DNA of 64,000 nt from Buttiauxella izardii (GTDB lineage Bacteria; Pseudomonadota; Gammaproteobacteria; Enterobacterales; Enterobacteriaceae): NCBI RefSeq assembly GCF_003601925.1, contig NZ_QZWH01000009.1:50859-114858 (forward strand), read 5' to 3'. The position numbers and the translations under genes were made by a program. The notes under the pieces are model-generated. The model had not been told where the DNA came from. It searched no databases and was given only the letters and a program-made list of their open reading frames with translations. How positions within the stretch are numbered: position 1 is the first letter of the stretch; every line of letters begins with the position of its first letter. Positions 19,848 to 28,438 of this stretch are shown here, piece after piece.

Positions 19848-22355
19848 ATGTCTCACGTTATCGATCTTAATCTTGATGGCCTGACCTGTGGTCACTGCGT
19901 TAAACGCGTAAAAGAAAGCCTGGAACAACGCCCGGACGTTGAACAGGCCGATGTCACGCAAACTCACGCCAGCGTTACCGGAACGGCGAGCGTTGAGGAG
20001 CTTATCAACACCGTGAAACAAGCCGGGTACGAAGCGACAGCGGCCAGCCACCCAAAGTCTGATCCGCTGACAGAGTCATCAATCCCGTCGGAAGCACTGA
20101 CAGCGGCTAATACCTCGCTTCCGACAGCCGCCGAAGATGACGACGATAGCCAACAGTTGTTGATCAACGGCATGAGCTGTGCAAGTTGTGTGACCCGGGT
20201 GCAAAGTGCGTTGCAAAACGTGCCCGGTGTCAGCCTTGCGCGGGTGAATCTTGCCGAGCGCAGCGCCCTGATTATGGGGTCTGCCTCTGCCGAATCATTA
20301 GTTAAAGCGGTGGAAAGCGTCGGATATGGCGCGGAAGCCATCGAAGATGACGCGAAACGCCGCGAACGCCAGCAAGAAACCGCCAACGCCGCCGTTAAAC
20401 GCTTCCGTTGGCAGGCAATTGTGGCGCTTGCCGTCGGTATTCCGGTCATGGTCTGGGGAATGTTCGGCGACAATATGATGGTCACCGACGATAACCGCTC
20501 GTTGTGGTTAGCCATCGGCCTGGTCACGCTAGGCGTGATGGTGTTTGCCGGTGGGCATTTCTACCGCAGCGCGTGGCGCAGTTTGCTGAACAAAACTGCC
20601 ACTATGGATACGCTTGTCGCGCTCGGAACCGGGGCGGCGTGGATTTATTCCATCACCGTGAATATCTGGCCGCAGCACTTCCCGATGGAAGCGCGCCACC
20701 TTTATTACGAAGCCAGCGCCATGATTATCGGCCTGATAAATCTCGGGCATATGCTCGAGCAACGCGCTCGCCAACGCTCGTCTAAAGCGCTGGAACGCCT
20801 GCTGGATTTAACGCCGCCGACGGCGCGAGTCGTTACCGATGAAGGTGAAAAAACGCTGCCGCTGGCGGAAGTCACCGCCGGAATGATTTTGCGTTTAACC
20901 ACTGGCGACCGCGTGCCGGTTGACGGGGAAATCACTCAGGGCGAAGCCTGGTTTGATGAAGCGATGCTGACGGGCGAACCGGTGCCACAGCAAAAATCTA
21001 CCGATGAGCCGATTCACGCAGGCACCGTGGTGCAAGACGGCAGCGTGCTGTTCCGCGCTACCGCCACCGGCAACCACACCACGCTTTCACGCATTATCCG
21101 CATGGTGCGCCAGGCGCAAAGCAGCAAGCCCGAAATCGGCCAACTTGCCGATAAAATCTCGGCGGTGTTCGTGCCTGTCGTGGTGCTGATTGCCTTGTTT
21201 AGCGCCGCCATCTGGTACTTCTTCGGCCCGGCTCCGCAAATTGTTTATACGCTGGTGATTGCCACTACGGTGCTGATTATCGCCTGCCCTTGTGCGCTCG
21301 GACTGGCAACGCCAATGTCGATAATTTCCGGCGTGGGCCGTGCCGCTGAGTTTGGCGTGTTAGTGCGCGATGCCGATGCGCTGCAACGCGCCAGCACGCT
21401 GGACACTATCGTGTTCGATAAAACCGGCACATTGACGGAAGGCAAACCGCAAGTGGTGGCGGTCAGCACGGGTAACAACTGGTCTGAAGCCGATGCGCTA
21501 AGACTGGCTGGCGCACTGGAGCAAGGTTCAAGTCACCCGCTGGCGCGGGCGATTCTCGACAAAACCGACGGTGTCGAATTGCCGCAGGTGAATGCGTTCC
21601 GCACGTTGCGTGGGCTGGGTGTGAGTGGCGAAACCGAAGGGCGTCAGTTGTTGCTCGGTAATAAAGCGCTGCTGATTGAACAAAACATCGATACCACAGC
21701 CATGGACGCAGAAATTGAAGCGCAGGCAAGTCGTGGCGCAACGCCGGTTCTGTTAGCCGTCGATGGCAAACTGGTTGCGCTGTTTGCGATTCGTGACCCG
21801 CTGCGTGCCGATAGCGTTAGCGCGCTGCAACGCCTGCACCGTAACGGCTATCGCCTGGTAATGTTGACCGGCGATAACCCAACCACCGCCAATGCGATTG
21901 CGAAAGAAGCGGGCATCGATGAAGTGATTGCGGGCGTGTTGCCAGACGGCAAAGCCGAAGCGATTAAAAAGCTGCAACAGCAAGGCCGCCAGGTGGCGAT
22001 GGTGGGTGATGGGATCAATGATGCGCCAGCGCTTGCACAGGCCGAAGTGGGGATTGCGATGGGTGGCGGCAGCGATGTGGCTATCGAAACCGCAGCCATC
22101 ACGTTGATGCGCCATAGCCTGGTGGGTGTCGCCGATGCGCTGGCAATTTCCAAAGCCACGCTGCGCAACATGAAGCAGAACCTGGTCGGCGCGTTTATCT
22201 ACAATACGCTGGGGATTCCGATTGCCGCCGGGATTTTGTATCCGCTGACCGGAACGTTGCTCAACCCGGTGGTGGCAGGGGCGGCAATGGCGCTTTCGTC
22301 GATTACCGTGGTCAGCAACGCCAACCGTTTGTTGCGTTTTAAACCGAAAGATTAA
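19848..22355 (+). CDS. copA: CopA, Cu(I)-exporting P1B-type ATPase
   Basis: This 835-residue protein (E. coli: 834) has two N-terminal heavy-metal domains with Cu-binding CxxC pairs (Cys 14/17 and Cys 111/114). It has eight membrane helices, the transport-site CPC motif in [10 protein letters not shown], the phosphorylation motif DKTGTLT, a TGE actuator motif and the hinge motif [10 protein letters not shown]. It pumps Cu(I) from cytoplasm to periplasm. AAAGGAG lies before the ATG. The promoter is of the CueR type. A programmed -1 frameshift site between the two metal domains (20051-20125) would also yield a short copper chaperone, CopA(Z). Confidence 0.98.
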   Translation: MSHVIDLNLDGLTCGHCVKRVKESLEQRPDVEQADVTQTHASVTGTASVEELINTVKQAGYEATAASHPKSDPLTESSIPSEALTAANTSLPTAAEDDDDSQQLLINGMSCASCVTRVQSALQNVPGVSLARVNLAERSALIMGSASAESLVKAVESVGYGAEAIEDDAKRRERQQETANAAVKRFRWQAIVALAVGIPVMVWGMFGDNMMVTDDNRSLWLAIGLVTLGVMVFAGGHFYRSAWRSLLNKTATMDTLVALGTGAAWIYSITVNIWPQHFPMEARHLYYEASAMIIGLINLGHMLEQRARQRSSKALERLLDLTPPTARVVTDEGEKTLPLAEVTAGMILRLTTGDRVPVDGEITQGEAWFDEAMLTGEPVPQQKSTDEPIHAGTVVQDGSVLFRATATGNHTTLSRIIRMVRQAQSSKPEIGQLADKISAVFVPVVVLIALFSAAIWYFFGPAPQIVYTLVIATTVLIIACPCALGLATPMSIISGVGRAAEFGVLVRDADALQRASTLDTIVFDKTGTLTEGKPQVVAVSTGNNWSEADALRLAGALEQGSSHPLARAILDKTDGVELPQVNAFRTLRGLGVSGETEGRQLLLGNKALLIEQNIDTTAMDAEIEAQASRGATPVLLAVDGKLVALFAIRDPLRADSVSALQRLHRNGYRLVMLTGDNPTTANAIAKEAGIDEVIAGVLPDGKAEAIKKLQQQGRQVAMVGDGINDAPALAQAEVGIAMGGGSDVAIETAAITLMRHSLVGVADALAISKATLRNMKQNLVGAFIYNTLGIPIAAGILYPLTGTLLNPVVAGAAMALSSITVVSNANRLLRFKPKD
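20051..20125 (+). promoter_or_regulatory. Programmed -1 frameshift site in copA (CopA(Z) production)
   Basis: The slippery heptamer C-CCA-AAG lies at 20051-20057 (codons Pro 69-Lys 70). After a 6-base spacer, CCGCTG (20064-20069) pairs with CAGCGG (20101-20106). GTCGGAAGC (20087-20095), inside that loop, pairs with GCTTCCGAC (20117-20125), forming an H-type pseudoknot. In the -1 frame one valine codon is followed by TGA (20060-20062), giving a product of 71 residues that is essentially the first metal domain. The same mechanism is established for E. coli copA. Confidence 0.88.
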
Positions 22356-22357
22356 AT

Positions 22358-22423
22358 GTCGGATGACGCTGCGCTTATCCACCGAAATCCCCGCTGCGAT
22401 TTGCACCCGGCGCATCGCAGCGG
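22358..22423. repeat. Degenerate REP plus 10-bp hairpin between copA and ybaP
   Basis: GTCGGATGACGCTGCGC with TTATCC (22358-22380) is a REP arm whose closing half is lost. It is followed by a perfect 10-bp inverted repeat, CCGCTGCGAT (22391-22400) and ATCGCAGCGG (22414-22423). The structure probably stabilises or partly terminates copA mRNA. Confidence 0.6.
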
Positions 22424-22454
22424 TAGCATAACTTTTTTGCCAGGGAATCTGCCA

Positions 22455-23261
22455 ATGGGTCTGCTATCGCGAATTACCGCATTGTTTTCAAGCCTTTCAA
22501 AACCCGACTATCCCTGGCCCGCTCTGGATATTGTTCTGCCCGGCAATCGCCATCTTCACCTGGTCGGCAGTATCCATATGGGGACGCGCGATATGGCGCC
22601 GCTTTCCGGAAAGCTCATCGACAAACTCCGGGAAGCCGACGCGCTGATTGTCGAAGCCGACATCACCCAGGGCGGCTCTCCATTCGCACAAATCGAAGAA
22701 GAAATCCCCCTCGAACAACGTTTGTCAGCCGAAGACTGGGCGCAAGTGGTGTCGTTAATCCAGGAACTGGATATCCCGCTCAGCCAGATTGATAACCAGC
22801 CCGCCTGGCAAATTGCGCTGGTGCTCCAGGCTCATCAGGCGCAGCGTCTGGGTTTACGAGCCGATTACGGAATAGATTTTCAGATGCTGGAAGCGGCAAA
22901 AGCGATGGCGATTCCGGTGATTGAGCTGGAAGGTGCGGAACATCAGATTGATATTTTGACTCGTTTGCCCAACGGCGGAATGCCGCTGTTAACCGATACG
23001 CTCACCCACTGGCACACCAATGCGCGATTGCTGCAAATGATGATTAGCTGGTGGCTGGAATCCCCGCCGCAGAGCAAAAATGTGGCATTGCCTAATACTT
23101 TTGGCGATGAGTTATACGATGTACTTATGCATCAACGGAATCTTGAGTGGCAGCGTTTCTTGCAGCAGTTACCCGCCGGGCGCTACGTTATTGCCGTCGG
23201 CGCGCTGCATCTTTACGGGAAGGGGAATTTGCCTGACTTGTTGAAAAATATCCCCAAATAA
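22455..23261 (+). CDS. ybaP: YbaP, TraB/GumN-family protein
   Basis: This 268-residue protein (E. coli: 264) has the TraB/GumN (Tiki-like) signatures: H-L-V-G-S-I-H-M-G near residue 40, two conserved glutamates in VEAD and IELEGAE, and the C-terminal VGALHLYGKGNLP. Tiki relatives are membrane metallopeptidases, but the activity of YbaP is not established. The frame stays open to 22356, but that extension runs through the REP sequence, while AGGGA upstream of the ATG at 22455 and alignment with the E. coli start support the shorter form. Confidence 0.9.
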   Translation: MGLLSRITALFSSLSKPDYPWPALDIVLPGNRHLHLVGSIHMGTRDMAPLSGKLIDKLREADALIVEADITQGGSPFAQIEEEIPLEQRLSAEDWAQVVSLIQELDIPLSQIDNQPAWQIALVLQAHQAQRLGLRADYGIDFQMLEAAKAMAIPVIELEGAEHQIDILTRLPNGGMPLLTDTLTHWHTNARLLQMMISWWLESPPQSKNVALPNTFGDELYDVLMHQRNLEWQRFLQQLPAGRYVIAVGALHLYGKGNLPDLLKNIPK

Positions 23262-23372
23262 TTCGAGTTGCATCGCGGCGGCAAGAGAAAGAGTCCCTGG
23301 GAGCTTACATAAGTAAGTGACCTGGGCGACTGAACGCAGCCAACAAAGAGGCAGCTTGAAGTATGACGGGGA
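23256..23372. repeat. ERIC element (copy 1)
   Basis: The core GGGAGCTTACATAAGTAAGT and the flanking arms ending in GAAGTATGACGGG match the enterobacterial repetitive intergenic consensus. It begins at the ybaP stop and ends beside the ChiX terminator. Copies 2 and 3 are at 39057 and 52170. Confidence 0.88.
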
Positions 23373-23375
23373 GAT

Positions 23376-23460
23376 AAAAAAACGGCCAATATCGCTATTG
23401 GCCCGTCAAAGAGGAATTTACTATTTTTGTAGTTATTCTGGTCGAATTAACAACCAGATG
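23376..23460 (-). ncRNA. chiX: ChiX small RNA (MicM/RybC/SroB)
   Basis: The minus strand reads AATTCCTCTTTGACGGG, the ChiX seed region. A GC-rich hairpin follows, GGCCAATA-GCGA-TATTGGCC, with a run of seven U, nearly identical to E. coli ChiX, which lies at the same place between ybaK and ybaP. ChiX is an Hfq-bound sRNA that silences the chitoporin gene chiP and pairs with chb mRNA, which traps it. The 5' half differs from E. coli: a hairpin TCTGGT/ACCAGA (23437-23458) takes the place of the E. coli 5' hairpin. The 5' end is estimated from the E. coli length of about 84 nt; a TATAAT at about 23506-23512 could instead start a longer RNA. Confidence 0.88.
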
Positions 23461-23584
23461 AAGAATTGTCGCTCAATGTGACCATTAACGCTATCACTAT
23501 TAAGTGACATTATAGTAATTCACACAGTTATCACGCAGCTTAATAATTTGTGCGCTTTTCAGACAAAAGCACTAAGAAGGTAAC

Positions 23585-24064
23585 ATGACACCCGCAGTAA
23601 AACTTCTTGAAAAAAACCGCATTCAATTTCAATTACATGCCTATGAGCACGATCCAAACGAAACCAACTTCGGCGATGAAGTGGTGCGCAAGCTCGGCCT
23701 TAATGCAGAGCAGGTGTATAAAACGCTGCTCGTGGCGATTAACGGTGATATGAAACATCTGGCCGTCGCCGTCACGCCGGTTTCCGGGCAGCTCGACCTG
23801 AAAAAAGTTGCCAAAGCGTTGGGCGCGAAGAAAGTGGATATGGCTGACCCGATGGTGGCGCAACGCATTACAGGTTATCTGGTTGGCGGTATCAGCCCGC
23901 TGGGGCAGAAGAAGCTGTTGCCAACGGTTATCGACGCACCCGCGCAGGAATTCCCGTCGATTTACGTGTCAGGCGGTAAACGTGGGCTGGATATCGAACT
24001 TGCCGCATTGGATCTGGCAAAAATACTGAATGCTACTTTTGCTGAAATAGCCCGCCGCGACTGA
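23585..24064 (+). CDS. ybaK: YbaK, Cys-tRNA(Pro) deacylase
   Basis: This 159-residue protein is the same length as E. coli YbaK and is a single YbaK/ProX editing domain. The lysine of the KTLL motif near residue 46 and the GGISPLG loop near residue 100 are the conserved active-site parts. It hydrolyses Cys-tRNA(Pro) formed by mischarging of prolyl-tRNA synthetase, in trans. AAGAAGG precedes the ATG. It is monocistronic, with the divergent ChiX upstream. Confidence 0.95.
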   Translation: MTPAVKLLEKNRIQFQLHAYEHDPNETNFGDEVVRKLGLNAEQVYKTLLVAINGDMKHLAVAVTPVSGQLDLKKVAKALGAKKVDMADPMVAQRITGYLVGGISPLGQKKLLPTVIDAPAQEFPSIYVSGGKRGLDIELAALDLAKILNATFAEIARRD

Positions 24065-24146
24065 TCGTTATTTCCTCCCAAAAGAGCAATCTCAGTCAGG
24101 ACGGAAAAGAGAGTCACTGGCAAAGTAAGCGCTTGAGGGAGGAATA

Positions 24147-25034
24147 ATGAATAGCGAAAGACAACAACTTTACACCCGACGTTTTGAGCAAGTATTTGCC
24201 TATATCGAACAGCATCTTGATAGCCCGTTGACCGTCGAGCAACTCAGCGAAGTAGCCTGTTTTTCGCGTTTTCATTTTCATCGGCAATTCAGCCAATTCT
24301 GTGGGATCAGCATTAGCCGTTACATCAAGTTAATGCGCCTCAAACGGGCCTCTTTCCGCCTGGTGAGCAACCCGCAGGAAAGAATGATTAATATTGCCCT
24401 GGATGCTGGATTTGAAAATCCTGAATCATTTTCCCGCGCCTTCAAAAATACCTTCGGCCTGACCCCCGGCGAGTTTCGCAAAGCTCCTGTCTGGGTTGAC
24501 TGGCATGTGCATTTTCAATTTCCCGGACGGGAAAATCAGCAGAGGTTAGAAAATATGGACGTGAAAATTATTACTGTCGAACCGATGGACGTGGCGGTGC
24601 TGGAACACCTTGGCGACCCGATGCTCGTTAATAATACGGTCGCAAACTTTATTGAGTGGCGCAAAGCATCCGGGCTTTCGGACTACACCACGCAAGGCAC
24701 TTACGGCGTGCCTTACAGCGACCCCGCCACTACGCCGGGTGAAGAGTTTCGCTTTGATGTATGTGGTGAGTTGAGCCTGGTTGCGAAGGGTGTGGTGCCT
24801 CAAAATCCGCAGGGCGTGATCGGGAAAACGCTACCCGGCGGGCGTTGCGCGGTAGTTCGGCATGTTGGCGCTTATGAGCGAATCAGCGACAGCGTTTACT
24901 ATCTTTATCGCCAATGGTTGCCGCAAAGTGGTGAAGAACTACGCGATTTCCCGGTGTATTTCCGCTATCTGGAACTGGATAAAAACCACCCGGAACATGC
25001 GCAGCAAACGGATATTTTGTTGCCTTTGAAGTAG
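24147..25034 (+). CDS. AraC-family regulator with GyrI-like effector domain
   Basis: This 295-residue protein has two AraC helix-turn-helix motifs in residues 8-105 (the recognition pattern FSRFHFHRQF and the family signature ESFSRAFKNTFGLTPGEFR). A GyrI/SbmC-like ligand-binding domain covers about 135-295 (DVKIITVEPMDVAVLEHLG to the end). This is the Rob/YdeO-like order, with DNA binding at the N-terminus. Such proteins respond to small hydrophobic or cationic compounds. It is an addition relative to E. coli, lying between ybaK and ushA. The targets are unknown. GGGAGGAA is a strong ribosome site. Confidence 0.88.
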   Translation: MNSERQQLYTRRFEQVFAYIEQHLDSPLTVEQLSEVACFSRFHFHRQFSQFCGISISRYIKLMRLKRASFRLVSNPQERMINIALDAGFENPESFSRAFKNTFGLTPGEFRKAPVWVDWHVHFQFPGRENQQRLENMDVKIITVEPMDVAVLEHLGDPMLVNNTVANFIEWRKASGLSDYTTQGTYGVPYSDPATTPGEEFRFDVCGELSLVAKGVVPQNPQGVIGKTLPGGRCAVVRHVGAYERISDSVYYLYRQWLPQSGEELRDFPVYFRYLELDKNHPEHAQQTDILLPLK

Positions 25035-25036
25035 GA

Positions 25037-25155
25037 CGCCCTCACCCCGGCCCTCTCCCCAAGGAGAGGGAGAAAGACTCGCCCCGTCTGGCTTTAGTGA
25101 GAGGGAGAAAGACGGACGATCCCCTCTCCCGTGGGAGAGGGTTAGGGTGAGGGCC
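25037..25155. repeat. CCCTCACC / GGTGAGGG intergenic repeat (copy 1)
   Basis: Inverted arms, GCCCTCACCCCGGCCCTCTC at the left and GAGAGGGTTAGGGTGAGGGC at the right, enclose an internal copy of the GAGAGGGAGAAAGAC unit. It lies between the convergent AraC-like gene and ushA and probably acts as a bidirectional terminator. Related copies are at 30098 and 33603. Confidence 0.75.
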
Positions 25156-25164
25156 AGGGAAAAC

Positions 25165-26817
25165 TTACTTCCAGCTCACCTCGCCTTTCGGCTCGAAAGC
25201 ATTCACATCGAGCGGAGAATTCTTCTCGATGTACTGTTTCAGCACTTCAGCATCCACAAAACCGGTATTCACATAACCCGGTTTTTTATCGATTGCCGGA
25301 TAACCATCACCGCCGGAGGCGTTAAAGTTTAACGTCGCCATACGGTAGGTTTTCGCAGGATCAATTGGCTCGCCTTTAATTTTCAAATCTTGCAGACCCG
25401 CAGCGGTTGCCACAAAGCTGACATTCGAGAATTGAGGATAAGCACCCGAATCAGGTTTCTTCTGTGCGACCGCACTGAGATATTCCGTCGCTTCTTTGCC
25501 GGTCATATCGGTATAAACCACCGTATTACCAAACGGTTGAACCTTCAGCACATCTTTATAGGTGATGTCGCCCGCTTCAATCGAATCGCGAATACCACCG
25601 CCGCTCATTACTGCAAAATCAGCACCGGTGCGATCCATTTGTGCCGCCAACAGCAAGCGCGCCAGGTTGGTTTGCACGAAGCGAACTTTGCTGCGATCCC
25701 CTTCCATGTGGCCGTTTACGCTACCCACTTTCACATTCAGCTGCGCCTGGCCTTTGTTCTGGAATGGTGTCAACAGGGAAAGCATTTGCTGGTTTTCCGG
25801 GATTTGTGGGGTGTAAAGCACGCGCTCACTTTCACCGTTATCGTAGGTGATTTTCTTTTTCAGATTGATTGGGATCAGCTGGTAATGCACCAGTTTCATC
25901 TCGCCGTTACGGAATTCGAAATCCGCACGACCCACGTATTTGCCCCACTCATGCGCCTGAACAATCCAGATGCCATTTTGCTGGTCCGGGGCACATGGCG
26001 TACCCGGCACGTAATCGACCTGCTTTTTGTTTTCCGCCGCCATACAGACCGGGTTTTGCGAATGGCCGCCGACAATCATGGTCAGCGCACCCGCAGGCAG
26101 GCTGCGAGCCATTTCGACGTCGCCAGGCGCGTTAGAGCCGTGGTCGCCGTTATCGTAGTGGCCCATATGCGTTGCGGCGATCAGCACGTCCGGTTTTTCA
26201 GTGGATTGCAGCTCCTGAATCACCAGTTTGGCTTCGTCAGCCGGTTTGCGGAATTCGATATCGGTGAAATTTTCCGGGTTGCCGATTTTCGCCGTGTCAT
26301 CCGTGGTTAAACCAATAACCGCGATTTTAATGCCCTGCGGCTTGAAGATGGCCCATGGTTTAAACAGACGCTCGCCGGTGCTTTTCTGGTAAATGTTGGC
26401 TGAAAGCAGGGGGAATTTTGCCCATTTTTCTTGCTGGCGTAATACCGTCAGCGGCTTGTCGAATTCGTGGTTACCGATAGCCATCGCATCATAGCCAATC
26501 AAGTTCATGCCACGGAAATCAGGTTCGGCATCCTGCAAGTCGGATTCAGGAACGCCAGTGTTAATATCACCGCCCGACAGCAACAGCACGCTGCCGCCCT
26601 TTTCCGCGACCTCTTTGCGAATGCTATCCACCAGCGTTTTTTGTGCCGCAAGGCCGTATTCGGCGTGTTCATTGCGCCAGAAGTGCCCGTGGTGATCGTT
26701 GGTGTGCAAAATGGTGATGTTATAAGTTTTATCTTTTTCCCAGGCCAGTGCAGATGCGCTGGTTAAACTGACTGCCATGAGCAGTGCGGTGGTCACCCCT
26801 TTCACTACGAACTTCAT
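25165..26817 (-). CDS. ushA: UshA, periplasmic UDP-sugar hydrolase / 5'-nucleotidase
   Basis: This 550-residue protein is the same length as E. coli UshA. A Sec signal peptide (about residues 1-25, ending ASALA) is followed by the metallophosphoesterase domain, with metal-binding motifs ILHTNDHHGHF, GGDxNTG, GNHEFD and GGHSQN. The C-terminal 5'-nucleotidase domain begins near residue 360. It splits UDP-sugars and nucleotides in the periplasm for salvage. GGAG stands 9 bases before the ATG. It is divergent from fsr. Confidence 0.97.
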   Translation of the reverse strand: MKFVVKGVTTALLMAVSLTSASALAWEKDKTYNITILHTNDHHGHFWRNEHAEYGLAAQKTLVDSIRKEVAEKGGSVLLLSGGDINTGVPESDLQDAEPDFRGMNLIGYDAMAIGNHEFDKPLTVLRQQEKWAKFPLLSANIYQKSTGERLFKPWAIFKPQGIKIAVIGLTTDDTAKIGNPENFTDIEFRKPADEAKLVIQELQSTEKPDVLIAATHMGHYDNGDHGSNAPGDVEMARSLPAGALTMIVGGHSQNPVCMAAENKKQVDYVPGTPCAPDQQNGIWIVQAHEWGKYVGRADFEFRNGEMKLVHYQLIPINLKKKITYDNGESERVLYTPQIPENQQMLSLLTPFQNKGQAQLNVKVGSVNGHMEGDRSKVRFVQTNLARLLLAAQMDRTGADFAVMSGGGIRDSIEAGDITYKDVLKVQPFGNTVVYTDMTGKEATEYLSAVAQKKPDSGAYPQFSNVSFVATAAGLQDLKIKGEPIDPAKTYRMATLNFNASGGDGYPAIDKKPGYVNTGFVDAEVLKQYIEKNSPLDVNAFEPKGEVSWK

Positions 26818-27006
26818 CGCAAATCTCCATATTCAATAATTGCTTACGCACCAATAACAGAAGCCTACTAGCATAGACAAATAACTTTTCACTCTTGTGA
26901 CTTTCTTCAGAACTTTCCAGAAGGTATGTTAGCTGAGTAATGATTTCCTACGGTTCCATCAGTGAACTGGGTTAAAAAACAATCAATCCAATAATTACAG
27001 GTATTT

Positions 27007-28215
27007 ATGGCAATCTCGGACCAAACTCTCGCTACGCCTGAGCCGCAAAAGGCTCGCACCGCGTTCGGCATTCTGGGGGCAATCAGCCTCTCCCATTTGC
27101 TCAACGATATGATTCAGTCGCTCATTCTGGCGCTTTACCCGCTACTACAGAGTGAGTTCTCGCTGAGTTTTGTGCAAATCGGGATGATTACGCTGACCTT
27201 CCAGGTGACCTCATCGCTACTCCAGCCGGTGGTAGGATACTACACCGACAAATACCCGATGCCGTGGTCGTTGCCGATTGGTATGTGCTTCACACTTTGC
27301 GGCCTGGTGATCCTGGCACTGGCGGGTAGTTTCCCGATGGTGCTGCTGGCGGCGGGTCTTGTTGGTACGGGTTCGTCGGTGTTCCACCCGGAATCTTCCC
27401 GCGTGGCGCGTATGGCATCCGGCGGTCGTCATGGTCTGGCGCAATCGCTGTTCCAGGTGGGCGGCAACTTTGGTAGCTCATTGGGGCCATTGCTGGCAGC
27501 GCTGATTATCGCGCCATACGGCAAAGGCAACGTCGGCTGGTTTGTGCTGGCGGCTTTGCTGGCGATTATCGTGCTGCTGCAAATCAGCCGCTGGTACGCC
27601 GCGCAACACCGCATGGCGAAAGGCAAAACCGCCGCGCCGATCGTAAACCCGTTACCGCGCAAGAAGGTGATTCAGGCGGTGTCTGTGTTGCTGGTGCTGA
27701 TTTTCTCTAAGTATTTTTATATGGCGAGCATCAGCAGTTATTACACTTTCTACCTGATGCATAAATTTGGTTTGTCGGTGCAAAACGCGCAGTTCCACCT
27801 GTTTGCCTTCCTGTTCGCGGTGGCCGCGGGAACGGTAATTGGCGGGCCGGTGGGCGATAAGATTGGCCGTAAATACGTGATTTGGGGTTCGATTCTGGGC
27901 GTTGCGCCATTCACTCTGTTCCTGCCGTATGTTTCGCTGGAATGGACGGGCATCCTGACGGTGATTATCGGCTTTATTCTTGCCTCGGCGTTTTCGGCAA
28001 TTCTGGTTTATGCGCAAGAATTGATGCCAGGGCGTATCGGCATGGTTTCCGGCCTGTTCTTTGGTTTCGCGTTTGGTATGGGCGGCCTGGGAGCTGCCAT
28101 TCTCGGCCTGGTTGCCGACCATACAAGTATCGAATTAGTCTATAAAATATGTGCTTTCCTGCCACTTCTCGGCATATTGACCATATTCCTGCCTGACAAC
28201 CGCCATAAGTCATAG
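27007..28215 (+). CDS. fsr: Fsr, MFS fosmidomycin efflux protein
   Basis: This 402-residue protein (E. coli: 406) has twelve hydrophobic segments and the MFS loop motif GDKIGRKYVIWGS after helix 8. It is orthologous to Fsr by sequence and position between ushA and ybaL. The family exports fosmidomycin and related compounds with proton antiport; the natural substrate is not known. The first 25 residues are hydrophilic and precede the first helix at SLSHLLNDM. Confidence 0.95.
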   Translation: MAISDQTLATPEPQKARTAFGILGAISLSHLLNDMIQSLILALYPLLQSEFSLSFVQIGMITLTFQVTSSLLQPVVGYYTDKYPMPWSLPIGMCFTLCGLVILALAGSFPMVLLAAGLVGTGSSVFHPESSRVARMASGGRHGLAQSLFQVGGNFGSSLGPLLAALIIAPYGKGNVGWFVLAALLAIIVLLQISRWYAAQHRMAKGKTAAPIVNPLPRKKVIQAVSVLLVLIFSKYFYMASISSYYTFYLMHKFGLSVQNAQFHLFAFLFAVAAGTVIGGPVGDKIGRKYVIWGSILGVAPFTLFLPYVSLEWTGILTVIIGFILASAFSAILVYAQELMPGRIGMVSGLFFGFAFGMGGLGAAILGLVADHTSIELVYKICAFLPLLGILTIFLPDNRHKS

Positions 28216-28220
28216 TTATA

Positions 28221-28245
28221 AGGGCCAGAGAAACTCTCTGGCCCT
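28221..28245 (+). terminator. Hairpin after fsr
   Basis: A perfect 10-bp stem, AGGGCCAGAG and CTCTGGCCCT, with a 5-base loop starts 5 bases beyond the fsr stop. No U-run follows (GCATCATCC), so it is a 3' stabilising hairpin or an imperfect terminator. Confidence 0.55.
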
Positions 28246-28438
28246 GCATCATCCCCACATTCGGCCAGACCTTTCCTAAATTAAACGTACAAAACGCCCC
28301 TCAGCCCCGCATTTTTGTCCATATGCGCCTTTTTTAAAGAAACTCTCTATTTAACACGCACATCGATTAAAAAATTGTCATAAACTAAAAGTAGGATTTT
28401 GGACATATTGGATCGGATTAATCACGAAAGGAGACGGA

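Noticed and set aside
22356..22454. N-terminal extension of YbaP
   Set aside because: The extension is translated REP sequence and is absent from E. coli YbaP; the ATG at 22455 has its own ribosome site.
25390..26310. A 306-codon plus-strand frame
   Set aside because: It is fully antisense to ushA, which matches E. coli UshA over its whole length; the antisense product has no recognisable features.
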